Source: Halichoerus grypus (taxonomy: Eukaryota > Chordata > Mammalia > Carnivora > Phocidae). From it: DNA of 64,000 bases. The DNA is taken from positions 52,149,688 through 52,213,687 of the forward strand of contig NC_135725.1 in NCBI RefSeq assembly GCF_964656455.1, read 5' to 3'. Under the pieces are notes generated by a model. The model was not told the DNA's origin. It did no database searches and saw only the letters and a program-made list of their open reading frames with translations. Of this stretch, positions 10,118 to 20,934 are shown piece by piece; position 1 is the first letter of the stretch; each line of letters begins with the position of its first letter. Made by a program: the position numbers and the translations under genes.

Positions 10118-10345
10118 TAAGGAGAGTGGTTAAGCGTCTGGCCCTGGTGTCCATCATACTTGGGTTCACACTCTAGCTGTGGACCATCCGCGTTGCTTGT
10201 TCTTGAGGAAGTGTGCTAACTTCTAAGAGGCTCGTTTCCTGATCCGAGAAATGGGGATAATGATACCGAGGCCTCTGTGAGATGGTGATTTTAAACACAA
10301 GCACAGTACCAGGAGGCACCCAGGGGGCACTCAGTTAAGTAACAG
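10118..10345 (+). repeat. MIR relic
   Basis: GAGAGTGGTTAAGCGTCTGG, GAAATGGGGATAATGATACC and GCACAGTACCAGGAGGCACCC follow the forward MIR consensus nearly end to end. Confidence 0.85.
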
Positions 10346-11613
10346 CCAATGTTACTGTGGTTAGGAAGTTTGGGCTCTTCCTCATCGAAGCCGAGGGTGC
10401 GGAGAAGGGCAAATGAAACAGGAAAGAGCAAGTTACCTTTTCTTCGAAAGGGCAAACTCTCCTGAAAAGTGGATTTGGGGAAATATCCTGAGAGTTGTCC
10501 GAGGAGTTTCCACATGACACAAAATGAAACCTAGTAACGTTCTGGCCAATCCTTTTGGGACCCCTGATGGCACACGAATAACACCCAGAAATGCCCACAT
10601 TTCTCCTTAAAACAGTCGCTCCTGTCTGAGGGCATCTGTATTGTCCTTTATGCCTTTGGAGTCCGGTAACTGAGGAGAGCACCTATGAAACTCCCTGTGC
10701 AAGTCATAAAATTCACTCATTCTCAATAGTTCATGAATAAAAACAACATCCCACACACGTGGGAAAAGAAAACAGACCTCCTCTGGCAGCGTGGCTGAGA
10801 ACATACCATTTCCAAAACACTTGCAAAACAAAATGCAATTGGATCATGAGGAAAACAATGAAGAAAAAACTCATAACACAGATCTGTTTCTTAAAAATAC
10901 ACATCTTCCTCCTCTTTGCTGACTCTGCTGCCCATCCCACCCACATTCTCCTGCCTCCTGCAAAATGCATATACATATATATATATACATAGAAGCCTCA
11001 TGCTTTTGCTGATGAAAAGTCAGCTGCAGAGGACTGATTCCTCTAAGCAGATGTTTTGTGTTATCTCAGTGCGTTCCTCAAGAAAGTGTCTGTTCATCAT
11101 GCCAAGGAAAACAATCCCGTGTAGCAAGACTTTGTTCCTCTGCCTAAAAAAAAGAAAAAAAAAGCCCCCAAACAAGCTGACAGCTGCAAATGGTTAGAAA
11201 TAAAGTGGCTACTACTCTGTTCTCCACCTCCCTCTGCCCTTCGCCGGAGCCCGCTGTGTTGCCCTCTGACCTATAATCACAGTGGTGGGACTGAAGGAAG
11301 AGAGACGAGCATGGGATTATCCGCTCTAAACAGACTGTTAATTCTTTCAGACGTGCCATTTGCCGGGCAGAGGAAGTGCTGTTTCAGCCACCCAAAGGAG
11401 CGGCTGTAAATACAATGTGCCTGCCTGTCTCACTTCCCTCTGCTCCCCAGTGTCACTTCTCTGGGGCTGGAGGCTGTTCCTCATCTGCCCCTCCGTCCGC
11501 AGGATGTCTGCCCTCACCCTCTGCCGGCCTGGCACGGAGGAGGAAGGAGACTGAGAAAGACCCAGCAAAACCCGAAGAAGATACTCATTCACTCTGGATT
11601 GGCAATAAGAGCC
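10346..11613. other. Unique intron sequence with short simple repeats
   Basis: It contains a short (AT)n run at 10972-10987 and an A-rich tract near 11143-11162. Open frames up to 115 aa on the minus strand carry no recognisable motif. No repeat family is seen. Confidence 0.45.
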
Positions 11614-11645
11614 ATAAAAAAACAAAAACAAAAACAAAAACAAAC
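11614..11645 (+). repeat. (CAAAAA)n simple repeat
   Basis: Four AAAAAC units occur in tandem after GCCATAA. Confidence 0.9.
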
Positions 11646-11949
11646 CGTAGCTAGTTCAGACGTGCTGAGTTTGTTGAAAAGCACATGGGCCAAATGAGAT
11701 GGGAGTGAGCCGAGAACAAGATGTTAATGAACTTCGTTATTGCTAGAGACTGAGACTGAGGTGCCTGCCCTTGGATCAGAGCCCCAGTCAGAATCTGAAA
11801 ATGACTCAGCCTCCTTGTCATGGATGATACGTTGTGGGTGTCTTCACAAGTAAAACTTTTCTCTAGCCACCGGCAGAATCTTTCTCCCATTATGGGAAGG
11901 GCAGTTAATACCAAATCTTGTCGGAATAGTTTCTAGCCTATAATTTTCT

Positions 11950-12665
11950 CTCCATCCCCACTGCCACTTCCCTAGCTCAAGCCACCATCATCTCCTGCCT
12001 GGTGCTGGAGTTTCCCCCCCAGCTCTACTCTTGGATTTTTCCAGTCTCCACCTGGCAGGCAGATGATCTTCCTAATATGCAAATAATCTTCCTAATATGC
12101 AAATCTAACCAGCACATCCATCTTTCTGCATTAAACTCTAAAGCAGCTTCCCACCGCTTTAAGGTAAAATCAGAGCTATTTAACACAGCAGGCAAGACTC
12201 CCTATGGCTCCAACCATGTGTATCTCTCCATCATCACTTCTGGAGCCTCCTAATTTATATATGATACTCCAGCCCTCTGAAGCTAAGATCCTCTTGGGCT
12301 CACTTCTGGGAGATGCCACATACTGAAGAGTTGGCAGCTGGAAACCCTCTTCCTCAGCTTCCCCTTTTTGTCTGGCTAACTCCCATTTGTTATTCAAGGC
12401 TCAACTACGTTTTCACTTCCTCTAGGATATCCTCCTTGGATATCCATGTGTTAGGCACATCATGACACCCTATACTTCTCCCATGACAATACTTATTACA
12501 TTGTATTGTAATTGTCCATTTTTTGGTCTCCCACTAGAATGAAAATTTTGTCATATCAGGGAATGTCCTTTTACCTTTCTTGTTCACAGTTATCCCTGGC
12601 ATCAAATGCATACCAGAACATGGTGGTCTCAATGAGTATCTGTAGAGTGAATACACGAACAAATG
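11950..12665 (+). repeat. L2 element, 3' half
   Basis: It contains CCACCATCATCTCCTGCCTGG, CTAACCAGCACATCC, AAACTCTAAAGCAGCTTCCCA, ATCCTCCTTGGATATCC, TCTCCCATGACAATACTTATTAC-type text and an end at GTGAATACACGAAC. This is the usual L2 3' order with small gaps. Confidence 0.75.
12066..12104 (+). repeat. 20-bp tandem duplication carrying two octamer motifs
   Basis: ATCTTCCTAATATGCAAAT occurs twice, one base apart (12066-12084 and 12086-12104). Each copy contains ATGCAAAT, the POU/octamer consensus. It lies inside the L2 relic, so it arose after that insertion. Confidence 0.9.
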
Positions 12666-12858
12666 ACCATATCAAGTGGGGGTGGTGAAGACTTTGCCTG
12701 CTTGGGTTGCCCTTGCTTTTCCCATCCCCAAACAGTGGCCCTGAGTCACAGCCTGAAAACTCTCATTCTGAGGAAAGTTTCCCCAGGGAATTGCTATAGG
12801 CCCACGTTTAACATTGTCATGCCCAAAGCTATAAGGCTGTAGTGAAAGTTGATACTTT

Positions 12859-13055
12859 GGGGCGCCTGGGTGGCTCAGGCAGTTAAGCGTCTGCCTTCAA
12901 CTCAGGTCATGATCTCAGGGTCCCGGGATTGAGCCGAGTCAGGCTCCCTGCTCAGTGGGGAGTCTGCTTCTCCCTCTTCCTCTGCCTCTTCCCTGGCTTG
13001 TGTGTGCTCTCGCTCTCTCTCTCAAATAAAATAAAATCTTAAAAAAAAAAAAAAA
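12859..13055 (+). mobile_element. CAN SINE
   Basis: It has the head GGGGCGCCTGGGTGGCTCAG and a tail AAATAAAATAAAATC plus A run. The perfect target duplication GAAAGTTGATACTTT lies at 12844-12858 and 13056-13070. Confidence 0.96.
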
Positions 13056-13070
13056 GAAAGTTGATACTTT

Positions 13071-13641
13071 TATCTCTTCATACTTGGCAGATCGCAGAGA
13101 GAAATTAATTTTAACAGGTTTTCATTCATACTGTGAAAGAAGCACCTCCTCAAATCATACTGTCTGTTTGTATTGAAGTGCCTATTTTCATCTAAATAGA
13201 AAGGTGTCAAACAGGTAGCTTTCCACCTTAGCACAGTTGGAAATAAGCTAGCAATGACTCACAAATACTCCTGAGATACATGATGGGGGCAGACAGGAGA
13301 GAGGGAAAAGACAGCAAAGTAACGGATCCTTTTTGGAAAGGGCAGCAGACCCAGACAGAATGATGACTGGAACCCAATTTGAGGGGTGCTTTTTTGCAGA
13401 GCCAAAAGGGAGCAGTGACCAGGAGGAAGTTAATTTGAGGCAGGGGTGTAGATGTTGGAGGTATCTTCTCCAGACAGAAAGAGTCTAAGAAAAGGAAACT
13501 TGCCAAGGAAGTTCGGGGCAGACTGCATGCAAAGACCCATGGAGACTGAAGCTGAGGGAAAAATGGCAGGTGGATGCAAATGACTCTTCACACCTGAGCT
13601 GGAGGGGTTAGTTAAGGCAGGGACTGAGCAAGAAACGGTGA
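13071..13641. other. Unique intron sequence
   Basis: No repeat is recognised. It is purine-rich on the + strand between 13280 and 13560. A 92-aa minus frame there shows no family signature. Confidence 0.45.
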
Positions 13642-13719
13642 GTCATTGTAATTGCATGTAAGATCCAATGAGGGTAGTCATTGTAATTGCATGTAAGATC
13701 CATTGTAATTGCATGTAAG
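13642..13719 (+). repeat. Triplicated 5' flank of a SINE
   Basis: CATTGTAATTGCATGTAAG occurs three times (about 13644, 13679 and 13701). The first copy continues into ATCCAATGAGGGTA, the second into ATC, and the third runs straight into the SINE head. The extra 43 bp lies between the left target-site copy and the SINE. Confidence 0.92.
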
Positions 13720-13906
13720 CCACCAATGGGTGGCTCAGTGGGTTAAGTGTCTGACTTCAGCTCAGGTCATGATCTTGGAGTCCCCCACTGGGCTTTGGGC
13801 TCCGCACTCAGCAGGGAGTCTGCTTGTCCCTTTCCCCCGACTAGTGCTTTCTCTCTCTCTCTCAAATAAATAAATAAATAAATAAAATCTTAAAAAAAAA
13901 AAAAAA
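13720..13906 (+). mobile_element. CAN SINE with altered head
   Basis: The start reads CCACCAATGGGTGGCTCAG instead of GGCGCCTGGGTGGCTCAG. The rest of the body and the (AAAT)n tail are normal. The right target copy AGACCCAATGAGGGTA (from 13906) matches AGATCCAATGAGGGTA at 13661-13676, with one mismatch. Confidence 0.93.
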
Positions 13907-13921
13907 GACCCAATGAGGGTA

Positions 13922-14292
13922 ACATAGTGACATAGGGATGAAACCGGAAATACAGCTCTAATATTTGATCTCTGGGATGGAAGTTCAGCTAAATTCACAG
14001 ACTAAGCTGGGCATCTGTAAATTACCTACTTGAATACAGTCTGAACCAGGAATCACAAAATCAAATGCCTTCACGAGTCAGAAAGAAATAGAAGAGTCAA
14101 GTCGGCTGGGCGTAATACAGCAGGGAGCGGTGTGTACTGTGACAACCTGAGAGCACTTTCTGCGGGACAGGAGAAGAGCCCCTCTGCCTGGGCTGATCAC
14201 TATTGAGCAGGAATGTGGGTCCGGGACGGCCAGACCTTCTAGTAGTCTAGATTCCAGTCTGAAGTCTGTTCACAGTTAAATGTTGATGATGA
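13922..14292. other. Unique intron sequence
   Basis: Nothing recognisable lies between the two SINEs. Confidence 0.5.
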
Positions 14293-14305
14293 ATTAAAAA
14301 ACACT

Positions 14306-14487
14306 GGGCGCCTGGGTGGCTCAGATGGTTAAGCGTCTGCCTTCGGCTCAGGTCATGATCCCAGGGTCCTGGGATCGAGTCCCGCATCGGGCTCCCTGCT
14401 CCTTGGGAGCCTACTTCTCCCTCTGCCTCTCTCTCTCTCTCTGTCTCTCATGAATAAATAAAAATAAAAAAAAAAATCTTAAAAAAA
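14306..14487 (+). mobile_element. CAN SINE
   Basis: GGGCGCCTGGGTGGCTCAG head, little diverged, with an irregular A-rich tail. Target duplication approximately TAAAAAACACT at 14295-14305 and TAAAAAACATT after the tail. Confidence 0.92.
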
Positions 14488-14699
14488 TAAAAAACATTAA
14501 AAATGTTCAACATTTTATTTATTAATGTAATTTAGCTTCACATAGTTAACTCAGCTTGGAAAAGCTGACTTTCTATAAGATGACAGCTTAATTTTTAAAA
14601 GTTTACATTAAAAAATTTTAAATGCCCTCGTAGCTAATGAGTACACACAACACAACACCCAGATCTTAGTTTCTAATACCATTCTTCAGTAAAAGGAAT

Positions 14700-15712
14700 C
14701 AGGGCTCCTGGGAGAAATGGCTGACTCTAGGGCTGAGGCAGGGGATATAAAAGATGGCCTGCCAGAAAGAAAAGATGTCCTTCAATAAAATCACAACCTT
14801 GGGTGGGGGGGTGTCCAAGGGACACTGGAGGCAATGTAAAGCTCCCGAACCACCAAAGCTGGAACTGGAGCAACAAAATAAATGGAAGAATACTGGATGA
14901 TAACCCAAAGTATAAAATAAATATCCATAAGTCCAGACTGATATAAACAGAATAAATAAATGGAAACTGGACAAATGTCGCATGCAGTGGAATTCCAAAT
15001 AATTTATGTAGACACTTCCCCCAGCAAGAGGTAGAACCCCCTTTCCCGCTGTTAACTGGGGGGTATGCGAGGTGACTTTCTTCCAAAGAGTGAGTACAGT
15101 ATGGAAAAGGAGGTAGAAAGAACAACTTCATGGAGAAAACTGGCAAGCACTACAGTGGCCAGGTGATCGAGGTTAACCCCAGCAATGGTAAGTCACTGGC
15201 ATCGCGTATATCTTTGATATGATGTGATGCAAATGTCACTTGACTCCTGTAGTCTTCCTCTCAAGAACACATAACCCCTGCCTAACCAAGAGAAAAACAT
15301 CAGGCAAGCCCAAACTGAGGGAGATTCTACAAAATATTTGACAAATATTGCCCAAAATTGTCAAAGTCATCAAAAAAGAAAAGTTTGAGAAAGCATCACA
15401 GCGCAGAGGAGCATGAAGAGATACGATGGCTAAATGTATTGTGGTGTCCTGGATGGAATCCAGGAACAGAAAAGGGGCATGAGGGAAAGTCTCATAACAT
15501 CTGAATACTGTGTGTTTCGTTGACAGTTGGTACTGATGTGAGTTCCTTAGTTGCGACACATGTATTATAGATATAAATATAAATGTAATGCAAGATGTTA
15601 CCAACATGAGAAGCTGTATGAGGGATATATGGGTACTCTCTGTACTATCTTTGCAACTTTTGGGTAAATCTAAAACGCTTCTAACTAAAATTTTACTTAT
15701 ATAAAAAATACC
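14700..15712 (+). mobile_element. Old L1 (L1M-type) 3' end
   Basis: The last part is diagnostic: GTGGTGTCCTGGATGGAATCC, GAACAGAAAAGGGGCAT, TGTACTATCTTTGCAACTTTTGGG and TAAATCTAAAACGCTTCTAA, as in mammalian-wide L1 3' UTRs. The upstream 600 bp is collinear with the same strand but more diverged. The minus-strand 179-aa open frame over it (15236-15775) is an antisense artefact. Confidence 0.75.
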
Positions 15713-16350
15713 ACTCTGTGGGCCAAAAATATTTGCTTGGGCCCAGGGACCATGAGTTTTTACCCTTTGGTTCATGCACTGACATTTCTATATTTACTGA
15801 TGAAACTCTGATCAGAATTGGCTACATAATTTGCAGAGCCCCTTGTTCAAAAATTAAGAATTTCAAGATGGTGACAGCAGAGTGTTAAACCAAGCCCAGG
15901 GCTCTCCTGAGGGCAAGTTCCATGTGACTGTACATGACCCACGCCTGGGAAGCAGGCGGTCTCTGATACACCGCATGGTCTCATCAGAGTTGTCCAGTTA
16001 GTAGTCAGATAAAACTCCCACATACACTCTTTATTTGTTCACTAACCAATTTACATAACTAACAAACATTTATTTGGGGATGTGCTATAGAGATTCAGCA
16101 ATGAGCCAGAGTTAAATTGGACCGATAAATCTTAAGGTCACCTTATAGCTACTTGAATCTGGGAATTGACCTCCCCCAGGCAGACAGCTCTGAGATTCAT
16201 CCCCTCATCCTCTTGATTTTCTCCTTTTCTCCCATCTCAACTTCAATTCTACTTACTACAATGGGACTTCTGAAGAAAGTGGATTTTAAAAATTCTAATA
16301 TTAAATATGAAAAGCACTGAAAAGTTTCAATGACTTGGCTCCTAAGAGAA
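15713..16350. other. Mostly unique intron sequence
   Basis: AACAAACATTTATTTGGGGATGTGC with GATTCAGCAATGAGCCAGAG (16062-16110) looks like a fragment of an L2 copy on the minus strand. The remainder is unrecognised. Confidence 0.4.
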
Positions 16351-16354
16351 ACTT

Positions 16355-16570
16355 ACATGTCTTGAGCACCTAATGGCACCAGGTATTAACATATATTAAT
16401 AACACTGATTACTCTAAACAAATCAACAAACCCATGAGTTGTTTCCCCCACTTTGCAGATGAGAAAATGGGAAGCTAAGAGAGGTTGAGTCACTTGCCCA
16501 AGAGACAAATGATAGGTGGTAGAGCTGGAATTTCAATCCAGATTCATCCCACTCCAAAGCACACACATTT
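16355..16570 (-). repeat. MIR relic, minus
   Basis: CTTGAGCACCTAATGGCACCAGG, CCCACTTTGCAGATGAGAAAATGG, GAGAGGTTGAGTCACTTGCCC and GGTAGAGCTGGAATTTCAA follow the reverse MIR order. Confidence 0.85.
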
Positions 16571-17699
16571 CTCAAATGAAACACCCTCTACCCCTCCAAA
16601 ACCAAGGCAGTTCCATTAAAATTATTTTTTAAATTAACTTCATCTTCCAGAAAATACCTCTTAACAGTTAGTTTTAAAAACCCTCAACTGAAATAAATTA
16701 CCATGAGGTCATTAGCCAGTTTCAAGGTCCTTAATAAAACACAACTTTTGAGGAGAAGAGTCTGAGAGTTCAGGAAATTTGTCTTTTGGAATTTGGTGGA
16801 GGTGGGTGGGAAAAGCAGGAAAAAGACACAGGGACTCCAGCAATTGCCTCTTTAGGATTTGAGATTCTAAAGCAGAGGTAAAGAAACTGATGCTGCGGGC
16901 CAACACCAGCCAGCAGGCATGTTTTCTTTGGACTGCACAGTATGTTTGAAATGCTGCCAACATTTAGAAATCGGGAACTATAATACAAAGATCAAGAATT
17001 CTGGCTTCTCTTGGAAAAACTCAGAAGACCTGGCATAACGGAACTGAAATTCCCTCATGGCAATAAGCTAAGTGCTGTCTGCTTCCTGTAACTGGGAGAT
17101 GCTATGTTCACCTGCGCAACCCCACTCATTTCATTTATTTATTGTCCCAGCCTGGACCCTTTAAAGAAAACATAGCATGTGGTTGCAGATTTCGCTGCAG
17201 TAAATGGTAGGCACTTCTGGCTGGGTGCCCTTCCTTGGGACAGGTCTTCTGCCCTTCAGGGAGAAGGGACTCTTTCCACCAAGGGGTCACCCCAGAATGG
17301 TGCCCACTGGCTCTGATTTGGGCCACCAGTCCCACCTCTTGTGGAAGCAGGTGGCTTTGTTTTGTATGGCCAGGTGAGGCTATATCTATTGGCTATATAG
17401 GAAAATGATTACCCTAGTGACACTGTCCCTGAGTACGTAATATTTTCAGATTCCTTCTTACCGAGCCTCTCTGTAGTGAAACTGTTCTCTTTCTAGTGCC
17501 CCATTTGACACATTTGTGCGGAGGGCACCATGTGCTTGTTTTCTGAAGGCAACTCCAGGAGGAGCATCAACAGACAGACTCCTAGGTTAATGAAGGCCAT
17601 GGGCTAGGTGTTTTGCAACACAGGAGTTTCCTCTCTGTCTTTTCTTTGTTAACATCGATCGGTGGTCCTCAAATTACATAAACTTGATTTTCCCACTGC
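16571..17699. other. Mostly unique intron sequence
   Basis: A decayed hAT-like stretch (AGCAGAGGTAAAGAAACTGATGC to TGCCAAC, 16870-16960) may be present. No other element or exon is recognised. Confidence 0.4.
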
Positions 17700-17805
17700 C
17701 TGCATATTTGCATGGTATACATAGACGTTGCTAAACGCCCTTCTTGGTACATTTGGTCTATTCTACATTAACGAACTACAGCGATGCTTTGGTGACGTCA
17801 CACAG
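17700..17805. promoter_or_regulatory. Candidate regulatory block: octamer plus full CRE
   Basis: ATTTGCAT (POU octamer) lies at 17706-17713, and the palindromic cAMP-response element TGACGTCA lies at 17793-17800. The CRE keeps its CpG, which decays fast in unconstrained intron DNA. No repeat family covers the block. Confidence 0.35.
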
Positions 17806-18239
17806 AAACAGTGTCAGCCAGCTTACTCACTGAAGAGGACGAAGTCCTACCCCCACCCCACCCCCATGCTGGAGTCCCAGCGGGGCCACCTTGCAGAGCA
17901 CATGGCCCTTGCCCAGCACTCCCTCTCCTAAGTTTTGAATTTCTTGGGCCGAAACACATTAGCACCCTTTGAAATGGTTAGCAATTTTACATGTTTCCTA
18001 GTTTTGTGAAAAAACTTCTGACTTATAAACCTACGTTTTATTTATCAGACAGGTATTTGGGAATATATATTTATAAAAGTAGGTCACTGCCTAGGTTCTT
18101 TTGGTCTAATCATAAAAGTAATAATGTTTAAAATTAGAAAATGCTGTCAAGTATAAATATCATTATCACTGATAATCCCACCAAGGAATAACCACTGATA
18201 ATATTTTGGTGTGTTACCTTCCAGTCTTTTTTCTTTGCA
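17806..18239. other. Intron sequence, partly an old repeat
   Basis: From about 18160 (CATTATCACTGATAATCCCACC, then TTTCTTTGCATATC) the text resembles an ancient interspersed repeat that resumes beyond the SINE near 18500-18620. I cannot name the family. Confidence 0.35.
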
Positions 18240-18243
18240 TATC

Positions 18244-18284
18244 TATATGTATGTGTATGTATGTATGTATGTATGCATGCATAT
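18244..18284 (+). repeat. (TATG)n microsatellite
   Basis: Roughly ten TATG/CATG tetramers (ATGTATGTGTATG... GCATGCAT). Confidence 0.9.
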
Positions 18285-18305
18285 GGTATATTGTTTTTTA
18301 AAAAT

Positions 18306-18494
18306 TTTTTTTAATTTTTTTTTTTTTTATTTGCGAGAGAGAGAATGAGAGAGAGCACGAGAGGGAGGAGGGTCAGAGGGAGAAGCAGACTCCCTGCTGA
18401 GCAGGGAGCCCGATGTGGGACTCGATCCCGGGACTCCAGGATCATGACCTGAGCCGAAGGCAGTCGCTTAACCAACTGAGCCACCCAGGCGCCC
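18306..18494 (-). mobile_element. CAN SINE, minus
   Basis: T-rich tail, GAGCAGGGAGCCCGATGTGG and CCACCCAGGCGCCC head. An exact 21-bp target duplication lies at 18285-18305 and 18495-18515 (begins GGTATATTG, ends TAAAAAT). Confidence 0.96.
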
Positions 18495-18735
18495 GGTATA
18501 TTGTTTTTTAAAAATAAGATTAAAATCATATAATACATTGTATCCTTTTTACACTTAACATTTTATCATGAGTACACATTAAATATTCTTTGAGCAATGA
18601 ATTGTCACAGATTCAACGATTATGAGGACAAAATAATGCTTGGGTGACTCTCCTTGAGTATATCTTCAGCAATTAGTCTCTGACAATTTTCCCTGGTTGG
18701 ATTCTTAGGAATGGGTTGAATCCCATAGTTTGTAT

Positions 18736-18951
18736 ATATTTTTAGTTTACATATATATATTTTGAAAGATTTTATTTATTTATTTGTGAAAGAGAGAGTG
18801 AGAGAGCACAAGCAGGGGGAGTGGCAGAGGGAGAGGGAGAAGCAGGTTCCTCCTAAGCAAGGAGCCGGATGCAGGGCTAGATCCCAGGACCCCAGGATCA
18901 TGACCTGAGCCAAAGGCAGACACTTAACTGACTGAGCCACCTAGGCGCCCC
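18736..18951 (-). mobile_element. CAN SINE, minus, with long A/T-rich tail
   Basis: It has AAAGATTTTATTTATTTATTTGTG and GAGCCACCTAGGCGCCCC. The flank TCCCATAGTTTGTAT at 18721-18735 is repeated with two differences at 18952-18966, so the 30-bp T/TA-rich stretch between is its expanded tail. Confidence 0.92.
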
Positions 18952-19208
18952 TCCCATAATTTATATTAATAGTTCACGCACATTTTGCACTTTACTCTAG
19001 AGTAGATCCACTTGTTTTATAGAGAATATTAACTTTTCTGTAAATCTTGAAATAAAATTAATGGGCTCTATTTATCCTGCAGTATTGGCATTCCCTGGCA
19101 CACCAGTGAATTCCTCGGCGGTGTGAACAGCTCAGTTGGAGAAACCCTGACGTAGGACTGAAGAACTAGGGCCGTAGACAGTAATTAGTAGTCTTCCTTT
19201 GAGTACAG

Positions 19209-19356
19209 CAGTGGTTCTCTCAGCCCTGGCTACACATTAGAATTATTAGAATTATCTGGGAAGCATATTACAAAAAAAAAAAAAAAAGGTAATGTCCTAC
19301 ACTAGAGCAACTGAATCTGAAATTCTCCAGATGATCTAATGTGTAGAGCTAGTCTA
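19209..19356. mobile_element. MER5A-type hAT element (non-autonomous)
   Basis: Terminal CAGTGGTTCTCTCAGCCCTGGCTACACATTAG and the inner GAATTATCTGGGAAGC match the MER5A end. The far end is degraded and includes an A run at 19272-19288. Confidence 0.75.
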
Positions 19357-19360
19357 GAGC

Positions 19361-19553
19361 AGTGGTTCTCAAAGTGTGGTCTTTGGACAAGCAGTACCTG
19401 CAATACCGGGGAACTTAATTAGAAACGCAAATTCCTAGACCCCAACCCACAGGCACTGAATCTGACTCTTTGGGACTAGGGCCCAGCAATCAGTGCATTT
19501 TAAGATGCACTCCAGATAATTATGATCCATGTTAAAGTTTAAAGACCACTGGC
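19361..19553 (+). mobile_element. MER20 hAT element
   Basis: CAGTGGTTCTCAAAGTGTGGTC, AGAAACGCAAATTCCTAGACC, GGGCCCAGCAATCAGTGCATTTTAA-type core and a matching inverted end AAAGACCACTGG. It sits directly beside the MER5A copy. Confidence 0.85.
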
Positions 19554-19614
19554 CTAGAGTATTCCTTGTGCATATTCCTGGCCCAGAGATAGAGCCTGCT
19601 TAACCCAGCAGGGA

Positions 19615-19855
19615 AGCTTATTGAAGAGTCACAGAATCTGGTGTCGGGCAGAGTTCAAGTCTCTTGTCTGCCACTGACTAGCCACACGATCTTGGGCAAG
19701 GGAATTAGCCCCTCTAAGGCTCAGTTTCACCATGAAGGACATGGGGATAATTTTACACCTACCTCATTGGGTTACTGTGAGGATTAAGTGGAAAAAAAAT
19801 AATGAAAGGTATTTTGCAAAACAGGTAGGGCTCGATAAATATTTGCTATTACCAT
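19615..19855 (+). repeat. MIR relic, nearly full length
   Basis: AGAGTTCAAGTCTCTTGTCTG, GATCTTGGGCAAGGGAATTAG, CAGTTTCACCATG, ATGGGGATAATTTTACACC, TACTGTGAGGATTAAGTGG and CTCGATAAATATTTG appear in order. Confidence 0.9.
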
Positions 19856-20194
19856 TACCCATCAGAGATACCATTATTAGTGGTCAGGAGGCCGGGAAGG
19901 AAGCTTCGGAGGTGGAGGAAGCCAAGTGATCTGGTGGCTGGAACATCCAAAACAGATGTTTGTTCCCTGACTCTTCTCTAGTACAGGTTTGGATTTAGAC
20001 TGCACCTGCCGTTGGCATGAACAGATGAGTCTCCCAGGATGAGACAATAAATCATTCTCTCAGGAGCTGTCTTCAAACTGTGGAAGTATTGAAAATATAT
20101 AGCTAGAGACACAGGCTTGGTCATCTGGATGTGAGAACTGTCAGGGGTGGGAGGAGGGGGAGAAGGAGTGGGACGCCTTTTTTACTCAACCAAT

Positions 20195-20590
20195 ATTCTC
20201 AAACAGGGGCCATAAGAAGCACCTGGAGGGCTCATTAAAACACAGATTGCCAGGGGGTGGGGTGGGGAGGAGCACCTGGGTGGCTCAGTTGGTTAAGCAT
20301 CTGCCTTTGGCTCAGGTCATGATCTCGGGGTCCTGGGATCAAGCCCCATGCTGAGACCTCTGCTCAGTGGGGAGTCTGCTTCTCTCGCCCCCTCTGCCCC
20401 TCCCCCTGCTTGTGCACGCTCTCTTTCTCTCTCAAGTAAATAGATAAAATCTTTAAAAAAATAAATAAAACACAGACGGCTGGGCTGCGCCCCAGCGTTT
20501 CTGTGTGTTTGGGGTGGGGTCTGGGTTTTGTACTTCTATCAAATTCCCAGGTGTTGTTCACATTGCTGGTCAGACCACACACTTCTCATG
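20195..20590 (+). mobile_element. MER5A-type hAT element split by a SINE
   Basis: Left part: GCACCTGGAGGGCTCATTAAAACACAG. Right part: CTGGGCTGCGCCCCAGCG, GGGTGGGGTCTGGGTTTTG, AATTCCCAGGTGTTG and CAGACCACACAC. Together they form one MER5A-like sequence interrupted at 20270-20463. Confidence 0.7.
20270..20463 (+). mobile_element. CAN SINE inside a hAT element
   Basis: Head AGCACCTGGGTGGCTCAG, tail AGATAAAATCTTTAAAAAAATAA. TAAAACACAGATTGCCAGG at 20235 is repeated as TAAAACACAGACGGCTGGG from 20466. Confidence 0.92.
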
Positions 20591-20934
20591 CTAAATTGAA
20601 ACTTCATGAAACTGAAAGGCAACGCTGAACTGTGATTTATAAAAGTTTAAGAAAGGAAGAAATGTTCTCCAAGACATTTGCATTTCCTCTGTAAAATCCA
20701 AATGCCTTTTGATGTGCTATTTAGATTTGTCTCTGAACAGGACTGGCCAATGTGACAGACGTGCTGATGGTCACGTTTTCATTTGAACCCCAGGTCCTGT
20801 GCAGGGTAATGGAGAGGTGGAGTGATGGGCGGTTGTAGCCCTTAGGCTGCTCCCACAGGTGGCAGTGGTGGGGTGGGATACCAATCATTCCCAGTTGCAC
20901 CTCCTCCTCCCAAGAAGCCAACCCATACCGATCA
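20591..20934. other. Unique intron sequence
   Basis: Nothing recognised. CCCACAGGTGGCAG at about 20853 is only a partial CTCF-type core. Confidence 0.4.

Noticed and set aside
15236..15775. 179-aa minus-strand open frame
   Set aside because: It is antisense to an old L1 3' region, has no recognisable domain, and lies beside no splice or promoter signal.
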